Notes under the pieces: generated by a model
What the model saw: the letters and a program-made list of their open reading frames with translations, nothing else
What the model was told of the DNA's origin: nothing
The model's database searches: none
Program-made: the position numbers and the translations under genes
Shown: piece after piece, positions 26,362 to 31,686 of the stretch
Numbering within the stretch: position 1 is the stretch's first letter
Layout: each line of letters begins with the position of its first letter
IMG/VR virus record: IMGVR_UViG_3300020455_000061
Location: 1 to 31,686 of that record
Strand: one strand, 5' to 3'
Source of the DNA: a virus
Length of the DNA: 31,686 nucleotides

Positions 26362-27551
26362 TGTCTTATAAAAAAAGTAGTACTATTAAAAGTGATAGTC
26401 CAGGTTCTGATTTAAAAGGTTCTGTAGTTACAAAAGATATGATGATGAGGGCTATTGAAACTCGTGCAGCAAGTGAAGAGTTTTATGAGATAGAACCAGT
26501 AGAAGTTTTGGATGTTTGGATAGATGAAGGAAATAGTGATTTTCCAATAGATTCCGATAAAGAAAAAGATTATACTTTAACTGGATCTATATTGGGAAGA
26601 TATATTTATTCAGAACAAGGTATTGCTAAAAGTAAATGTAGTAATTTTAGACCACTAAATCCTAACATAAATATGACACCAGTTAGAGGCGAGGTTGTAC
26701 TTGGTTTTGAATTTCTTGGTCAAAGATATTATACCACTACCTTAAATATATTTGGTAGTCCTAATCAAAACATTAAAAAGAATGTAAGTAGTTATAGACA
26801 AAAACCAACTGATGTGAAGCCTGGAGTATATTTTAAAAAATCTGGTGATGATACACCAGAGTTTGGATATTCTCGTAAATTAAGACCAAATGAAGGTGAT
26901 TTAATTATTGAGGGTAGATATCAAAATTCTATTAGATTGGGTAGTGACCAAAAGGAAGAAGCATTTACAGAATCACCTAACATTATTTTATCAGCTGGAC
27001 ATTTGATGAATGGGGATAGTGATGGTGAACAGAAACATGAACCACAAAAAGAAAATGCCTATGGTACTGGTAAAAGAGAGAAGGCAATTTATGAAGATAT
27101 TGATAAAGATGGTTCAAGTATATATTTAACCACTAATGAAGAATTAAAATTTACACCAGCAGTAGAAAGTGAGGTGGATGGTGCATTTGGTCCATTTGAA
27201 GGTAAGAATATTTTATTAGATAGTGATAGAATTATATTTAATACTAAGAACAATGGTAGTATTGCAATGATGAGTAGTAATAATATTGCTTTGAGTGCAG
27301 TAACAGAAGTGGTGATTGAAACACCAGCAAGTAAGTTGGGTAGTATAGAAGCAGAAGAACCTCAGGTGTTAGGTCAAGTATTATTTGATAAGTTAGATTT
27401 TTTAATTACACAATTAGGTTTAGTAGGTGCTATACCAACACCAACTGGTCCTTCTGGTACATTAAATACATCACCTGGTTGGACAGCAGTAACAACTGCT
27501 ATGGCAGATATTCAAAGTGCTTTAAGTACAAAACATTTAATAGATTCATAA
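26361..27551 (+). CDS. Baseplate structural protein, possible gp5-like hub/spike
   Basis: A 396-residue structural protein. After an approximately 50-residue disordered N-terminus there is a beta-rich domain with a long loop region (LRPNEGDLIIEGRYQNSIRL, about 177-196, with GS then NIILSAG), the pattern of OB-fold hub/spike proteins of the gp5/gpV kind. Later strands (SIYLTTNEELKFTP; NILLDSDRIIFNTKNNGSIA; AVTEVVIETPA) look like a beta-helix spike. No lysozyme domain is present. Probably part of the central hub or spike of the baseplate. Position next to gp25 and gp6 homologues supports this; exact equivalence is uncertain. Confidence 0.65.
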   Translation: MSYKKSSTIKSDSPGSDLKGSVVTKDMMMRAIETRAASEEFYEIEPVEVLDVWIDEGNSDFPIDSDKEKDYTLTGSILGRYIYSEQGIAKSKCSNFRPLNPNINMTPVRGEVVLGFEFLGQRYYTTTLNIFGSPNQNIKKNVSSYRQKPTDVKPGVYFKKSGDDTPEFGYSRKLRPNEGDLIIEGRYQNSIRLGSDQKEEAFTESPNIILSAGHLMNGDSDGEQKHEPQKENAYGTGKREKAIYEDIDKDGSSIYLTTNEELKFTPAVESEVDGAFGPFEGKNILLDSDRIIFNTKNNGSIAMMSSNNIALSAVTEVVIETPASKLGSIEAEEPQVLGQVLFDKLDFLITQLGLVGAIPTPTGPSGTLNTSPGWTAVTTAMADIQSALSTKHLIDS

Positions 27552-28024
27552 TGGGATTTACCACATTTAAAAATAATTATTTATCTAAGGTAGATAGTGG
27601 TGGATTTGGAACTGTTGATGAAACTGCAGAGTTTATAGCTAGTGAATATGATAAAGCAGTATCACTTCCAACTTCAATGGCTACTGCAACTGGACCAATA
27701 GCTACATCTGGTGGTGGAACAACAGCACTTGAAAATTATTTGAAAACTTCATTTGCAGCTGGTACTTTACCACCAGTTTTAGAAGCAGGATTACTTCCTT
27801 CATTATCTACATATTGGACAGGAGTAATTACTAGTTTGGCTTTTACTACAGTTCCAGTGGCTGGGGTTGTTGGACTATTACCAGCTGGTAACTTAATTGG
27901 TTCTGCAGATACAACAGAAGATTTTTTAGACCAATTAATCGGTGCATTTGAAATGCATCTTAGTGGTATAGGTTGGTTACATAGTGGTGGAGTCACCGCA
28001 GATACTGGATGGACAGTATTATAA
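27551..28024 (+). CDS. Structural protein of the baseplate region, 157 aa
   Basis: ATG 27551 overlaps the previous stop (TAATG), giving 157 residues; an in-frame opening at 27479 is a shadow in the previous gene. The sequence is low in charge and rich in Gly, Ala, Thr and Ser (PTSMATATGPIATSGGGTTA; VPVAGVVGLLPAGNLIG), with a final WLHSGGVTADTGW. This composition is typical of virion proteins. No specific family. Confidence 0.6.
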   Translation: MGFTTFKNNYLSKVDSGGFGTVDETAEFIASEYDKAVSLPTSMATATGPIATSGGGTTALENYLKTSFAAGTLPPVLEAGLLPSLSTYWTGVITSLAFTTVPVAGVVGLLPAGNLIGSADTTEDFLDQLIGAFEMHLSGIGWLHSGGVTADTGWTVL

Positions 28025-28047
28025 GAATTTAATAATAGGAGTTAGTA

Positions 28048-28506
28048 ATGAAAAAGAGCGAATTAATAAAAATAATTGAATTAGTAGTTCGTAAGGAAGT
28101 TAAAAAACAGGTCAAACAGATACTTATTACAGAGAAGAGTATCAAACCTAAACCTGTTATACAATCCAAACCAAAACCGAAACCAAAAGTTCAACAACAC
28201 TTTACAGATAATGCTGAACTAAATAAAGTTTTAAATGAAACAGTTGGTTTGAATGATAAGTCACAAGAAGATGAAGAATGGCCAACAATGGGTGGAAGTG
28301 CGTTTGATAGTACAAGAGCAACCGAACTTTTAGGTTATGGTGAGTCTATGGGCACTAGTAAAGAGATGAAAAGAAATATGGCAGCTGCTCAAACATTAAA
28401 AGAAAAGGGTGTATCAACTAAAGATGTACCTGAATCGGTACTAAATGCATTGACTCGTGATTATAGTGATTTAATGAAGCACGATAAAATGAAAAGTAAA
28501 AAATAG
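28048..28506 (+). CDS. Virion-assembly-region protein, 152 aa
   Basis: A 152-residue polar protein with AGGAG upstream. It opens with a basic amphipathic helix (KKSELIKIIELVVRKEVKKQ), then a proline/lysine linker (KPKPVIQSKPKPKPKV), an acidic helical region, and a C-terminal helix ending in lysines. Such proteins recur beside gp25 in marine T4-like phages by my recollection; role unknown, perhaps a tail-assembly factor. Confidence 0.6.
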   Translation: MKKSELIKIIELVVRKEVKKQVKQILITEKSIKPKPVIQSKPKPKPKVQQHFTDNAELNKVLNETVGLNDKSQEDEEWPTMGGSAFDSTRATELLGYGESMGTSKEMKRNMAAAQTLKEKGVSTKDVPESVLNALTRDYSDLMKHDKMKSKK

Positions 28507-28515
28507 GAATAACAA

Positions 28516-28947
28516 ATGGCGACCGTAAGAGAGTTAAATGAAAATGATGATGCTAGATTTGGATTAAAGTTTCCACTTGAATACCATAGTCAAAAGGGTG
28601 GGTTTTTTCCAACATCAAAAACACTAAAGGAACAGGCATCTTCAAATCTAAAAAACTTAATATTAACTGTTAAAGGTGAAAGAGTAGGACAGCCAGATTT
28701 TGGATGTGAAATAACATCAATTTTATTTGAACAAATAACTGAAGGGTTAGGTGATAGGGTAGAAGAAACTATAAGAGAAAGTGTTAGTAAATGGCTACCT
28801 TATATAGAATTAGTAAATATTTTTACTTCTACACCAGATGATAATCCAAATATGGTGTTAGTTCAAATTGAATTTGTAGTAACGGTAGATGATCCTAATG
28901 CAGTTAATACTATAACATTTACCTTTAATACAGGTACAGGGGAATAA
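28516..28947 (+). CDS. 25: Baseplate wedge protein, gp25-like
   Basis: A 143-residue member of the GPW/gp25 family. FGLKFPLEYHSQKGGFFPTS is followed by a helix SSNLKNLILTVKGERVGQPD, the conserved L-x-T-x-x-G-E-R-x-x-x-P-x-F-G block, then a helical ILFEQITEGLGDRVEETIRE and a C-terminal strand pair ending FTFNTGTG. In T4, gp25 is part of the inner baseplate wedge that starts sheath polymerisation. AGGAA lies before the ATG, and gp6 follows two bases after the stop, the usual order in T4-like phages. Confidence 0.92.
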   Translation: MATVRELNENDDARFGLKFPLEYHSQKGGFFPTSKTLKEQASSNLKNLILTVKGERVGQPDFGCEITSILFEQITEGLGDRVEETIRESVSKWLPYIELVNIFTSTPDDNPNMVLVQIEFVVTVDDPNAVNTITFTFNTGTGE

Positions 28948-28949
28948 GA

Positions 28950-30908
28950 ATGGCAAGAGAAGTTGAATATGGCACTAATATTAAGGCCGTTAAAAAAGAA
29001 GTAAAATATATTGGTAGGGAATTTTCTACTATTAGGGCTAATTTAATTGAATTTGCTAAATCATATTTTCCAAATGCCTATAATGATTTTAATGAAGCAT
29101 CACCTGGTATGATGTTTATTGAGATGGCTGCTTATGTTGGTGATACATTAAATTTTTATATGGATAATCAATATAGGGAATCTTTATTACATAGTGCTGA
29201 AGAAAAAAAGAATGTATTTAAACTTGCTCAATCATTTGGTTATAAACCAAAATTAGCGAACCCAGCTACAGCAATTGTAGATGTAACTGTTGAAGTTCCT
29301 GCAGAACAGGTAAATGCAGATACATACAAACCAGATTTGGATTATGCTCCAGTTATAACTGCTAATAGTATGTTTGATAGTCAAGGTGGATCTACTTTTA
29401 GATTAATGGATGACATTAATTTCAAAACATCTTCCTCATTAGATACAAGAACTTCTATTGTTTCTCAAATGGAAGATGATGTACCAACACATTTTAAATT
29501 AACAAAACAGGCAATTGTACAGTCTGGACAACAAATAAGTCAAGATTTTACTTTCGGTAATGCAGTAAAATTTGATAAAGTTATATTGAGTAATGAAAAT
29601 GTAGTTCAAATAACATCTTGTATTGATGATGATGGTAATAAATGGTATGAAGTTCCTTATTTAGCACAAGATACTGTATTTGATGCAGTTGAAAATAATC
29701 CTGTTAATACTCCAGATATGAGTTCACTGTCAGCAGATACACCATATATGATGAAATTAATCAAAACTGCTAGAAGATTTACAACTTATGTTAGGAGTGA
29801 TGGAAAAACAGAATTAAGATTTGGTGCTGGTATAAGTAGTAATGCTGATGAGGAGATAATACCAAATCCTGATAATGTTGGATCATCATTGAGTACTGGA
29901 TTATCTAAATTAGATTCAAGTTTTGATCCAAGTAATTTTTTAAATACAAAAACTTTTGGTCAATCCCCAAGTCAGATTACTTTAACAATTAATTATACTT
30001 ATGGTGGTTCATTAGATGATAATGTTTTATCCAATCAAATAACAAAGGTTAATGCGGCAAATGTAATTCTAAGTCCAGAGGGATTAAATGCTACTAAAGT
30101 AAATGAAGTAAAGGATAGTGTTGAAGTAACTAATAATGAACCTGCTACTGGTGGTTCAAGTGGTGATAATATAGAAGAAGTCAGACAGAGAACTATGGCT
30201 TATATGAATACACAAGGTAGAGCAGTTACACTACAAGACTATATAACAAGAGTATATTCTTTACCACAAAAATTTGGTAATATTGCTAAGGCACACATTG
30301 TACAGGATGAACAATTAGACCAAGTTGCTGGTGGTGAGGATGGTGATAAACCAATGTTAAAAGAAATAAGTAATCCACTTGCATTGAATATGTATGTATT
30401 AGGTTATGACCACAAAAGAAATTTCGTGAAATTAAATAATGCAACTAAACAAAATTTAAAAATATACCTATCACAATACAGAATGATGACAGATGCTATT
30501 AATATTAAAGATGCATTTATAATAAATGTTGGTGTTAAATTTTCTATAATAACACAAAGGGGATTTAATAAAAATGAAGTATTGATGAAATGTATTGATA
30601 AAATTAAAAAACATTTTGATGTAAAAAAATGGCAAATAAATCAACCAATTATTGTAAGTGATATAGCATATCAAATTTCATTAGTTGATGGTGTTGCTAG
30701 TGTTGTACCACCGATAGAAGATAATCCACAAAAACAAATGGTGGTTGTTGAGAATCTATTTGATGGAACTGCTGGTTATAATACTAATGTTTATGATTTA
30801 GATGCTGCAACTAAAGATGGTGTGATATATCCATCATTAGATCCATGTATCTTTGAAATTAAATTCCCCGATAATGATATCGAGGGTAGAGTAGTGGGAG
30901 ATATTTAA
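28950..30908 (+). CDS. 6: Baseplate wedge protein, gp6-like
   Basis: A 652-residue wedge protein homologous to T4 gp6 and related to the baseplate J family. The N-terminal part (IRANLIEFAKSYFPNAYNDF, then MMFIEMAAYVGDTLNFYMDN and LLHSAEEKKNVFKLAQSFGY) is the conserved wedge domain. The middle holds a variable beta region, and the C-terminal 250 residues (RQRTMAYMNTQGRAVTLQDY; KNEVLMKCIDKIKKHFDVKK) correspond to the J-like dimerisation domains. It connects wedges into the inner ring and changes shape on sheath contraction. Length is close to T4 gp6 (660). It overlaps the next ATG by one base. Confidence 0.92.
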   Translation: MAREVEYGTNIKAVKKEVKYIGREFSTIRANLIEFAKSYFPNAYNDFNEASPGMMFIEMAAYVGDTLNFYMDNQYRESLLHSAEEKKNVFKLAQSFGYKPKLANPATAIVDVTVEVPAEQVNADTYKPDLDYAPVITANSMFDSQGGSTFRLMDDINFKTSSSLDTRTSIVSQMEDDVPTHFKLTKQAIVQSGQQISQDFTFGNAVKFDKVILSNENVVQITSCIDDDGNKWYEVPYLAQDTVFDAVENNPVNTPDMSSLSADTPYMMKLIKTARRFTTYVRSDGKTELRFGAGISSNADEEIIPNPDNVGSSLSTGLSKLDSSFDPSNFLNTKTFGQSPSQITLTINYTYGGSLDDNVLSNQITKVNAANVILSPEGLNATKVNEVKDSVEVTNNEPATGGSSGDNIEEVRQRTMAYMNTQGRAVTLQDYITRVYSLPQKFGNIAKAHIVQDEQLDQVAGGEDGDKPMLKEISNPLALNMYVLGYDHKRNFVKLNNATKQNLKIYLSQYRMMTDAINIKDAFIINVGVKFSIITQRGFNKNEVLMKCIDKIKKHFDVKKWQINQPIIVSDIAYQISLVDGVASVVPPIEDNPQKQMVVVENLFDGTAGYNTNVYDLDAATKDGVIYPSLDPCIFEIKFPDNDIEGRVVGDI

Positions 30909-31686
30909 TGTACTATTTTCAATATCCAACAGCAGACACAACAATTTATGAAGGTAATTTAACATCTTCATTAAATTCTGGCCGTGACCAAATATTAGAA
31001 GTACAAAAAAATGTAGATGAAACTGGTACGGTTGTTTCAGTTTCTCGTATATTAATGAAATTTGATTATACTGATATTACAAGAAAAAGAACTGCTGGGA
31101 CAATACCAACAACTGCTAAATATTATTTAAATCTATATGATGCTAATTCTAGTGAATTGAAAGTAGAACAGAATTTATTTGTATATATGGTAAGTGGTAG
31201 TTGGACACATGGTACAGGATTATCTGATAGTAATCCCGTTATTGAAGATGGTGCCAATTGGAAATATAGAGGAGATACTACTACAAAAAATCAATGGGTA
31301 AGTGGTAGTGATACACAAGGTGGAACTTGGTTTACTGCTAAGACTGGACAATATGAAGTTAGTAGTTCATGTAGTTTAACCTATGGTACAAAAGATTTGA
31401 GAATAGATGTAACAAATTTAGTTAATAATCAAATAGCCTCAAGTTCAGTATATGGTAATAATGGATTTATAATTAAAAGGGAAAACATATCTACACAAGG
31501 TAATGCTTTATATACAGTATTTGATCCTGCAAATGCTACTGGTTCTGCAGAACACAATACACAACACTTAGGTAGTTTAAAATTTTTCTCAAAAGAAACC
31601 AATACAATATATCCACCTAAATTAGAAGTGGAGTGGGATGATTCAAAATGGAGTACTGGTTCACTAGATCCACTATCATCAACAGA
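30908..31686 (+). CDS. DNRLRE/CBM96-like structural protein (3' end outside window)
   Basis: A frame open from ATG 30908 (TAATG overlap with gp6) to the right edge, at least 259 residues, so partial at its 3' end. The start, YYFQYPTADTTIYEGNLTSS, followed by SVSRILMKFDYTDI, a strand KYYLNLYDANSSELKVEQNL and VYMVSGSWTHGTG, matches the DNRLRE/CBM96-type jelly-roll seen in bacterial surface and phage structural proteins (D-x-x-I-x-x-G, then R-x-L-x-K-F-D, then W-x-x-G). Such domains bind carbohydrate or stabilise fibres. Probably a baseplate-attached or adhesion protein where T4 has gp7. Confidence 0.7.
   Translation, partial: MYYFQYPTADTTIYEGNLTSSLNSGRDQILEVQKNVDETGTVVSVSRILMKFDYTDITRKRTAGTIPTTAKYYLNLYDANSSELKVEQNLFVYMVSGSWTHGTGLSDSNPVIEDGANWKYRGDTTTKNQWVSGSDTQGGTWFTAKTGQYEVSSSCSLTYGTKDLRIDVTNLVNNQIASSSVYGNNGFIIKRENISTQGNALYTVFDPANATGSAEHNTQHLGSLKFFSKETNTIYPPKLEVEWDDSKWSTGSLDPLSST

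Noticed and set aside
1-31686. CRISPR arrays, insertion sequences, integrase or attachment sites
   Set aside because: No regularly spaced repeats, transposase or integrase motifs, or long terminal inverted repeats were seen.

Overview
The window is a gene-dense, AT-rich segment of a tailed-phage genome with a contractile-tail, T4-like (myovirus) character. Every gene I accept lies on the + strand. Genes are packed with ATGA, TAATG or GTGA overlaps, many are under 60 codons, and TTG/GTG starts occur. Phage origin rests on homologues of the T4 baseplate proteins gp25 and gp6, a gp55-like late sigma factor, PhoH, a CobS-like AAA+ ATPase, Hsp20, dUTPase, MazG-like and peptide deformylase proteins. 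This gene set is typical of marine T4-like phages. The host is not identifiable. The tmRNA is the one-piece kind, which argues against alphaproteobacterial or marine picocyanobacterial hosts, because those groups carry permuted two-piece tmRNAs.

Layout. 1-4.2 kb: CobS-like ATPase, SNase-type nuclease, an exported lysine-rich mini-protein, thioredoxin and small unknowns. 4.2-7.6 kb: Hsp20 behind a leader with two tandem hairpins, a J-domain protein, a membrane/coiled-coil protein, and PhoH behind a hairpin that covers its ribosome-binding site. 7.6-10.6 kb: lytic transglycosylase and a run of tiny genes served by three host-type sigma70 promoters, two of them 38-bp identical copies. 10.6-16.1 kb: peptide deformylase fused to a SEC-C zinc motif, a GAMT/RMT2-like methyltransferase, MazG-like, a protein with an L7/L12 C-terminal-like domain, dUTPase, an endonuclease-V-like glycosylase, a PC4-like ssDNA binder and a VOC-fold protein. 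16.1-20 kb: a predicted outer-membrane beta-barrel, a radical SAM/SPASM protein, a tmRNA gene and small membrane proteins. 20-24.1 kb: a four-gene enzyme cassette (SPPY methyltransferase, GNAT-like plus 2OG-oxygenase fusion, Cys-His-Asp protein, PLP enzyme). 24.1-25.9 kb: HD hydrolase and the late sigma factor. 25.9 kb to the end: baseplate genes, the last cut by the window edge.

The most notable item is the tmRNA at 18027-18459. Its ends, T-arm and first two pseudoknots can be drawn from the sequence. Between the PK1 pseudoknot and the stop codon lies a 35-codon tag reading frame, far longer than the usual roughly 8-15 codons, which seems to hold an extra folded insert. Together with the deformylase-SEC-C fusion, the L7/L12-like protein, Hsp20 and the J-domain protein, it suggests a phage that invests heavily in translation and protein quality control. 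All family assignments are from recognising motifs by eye; no database search was run.
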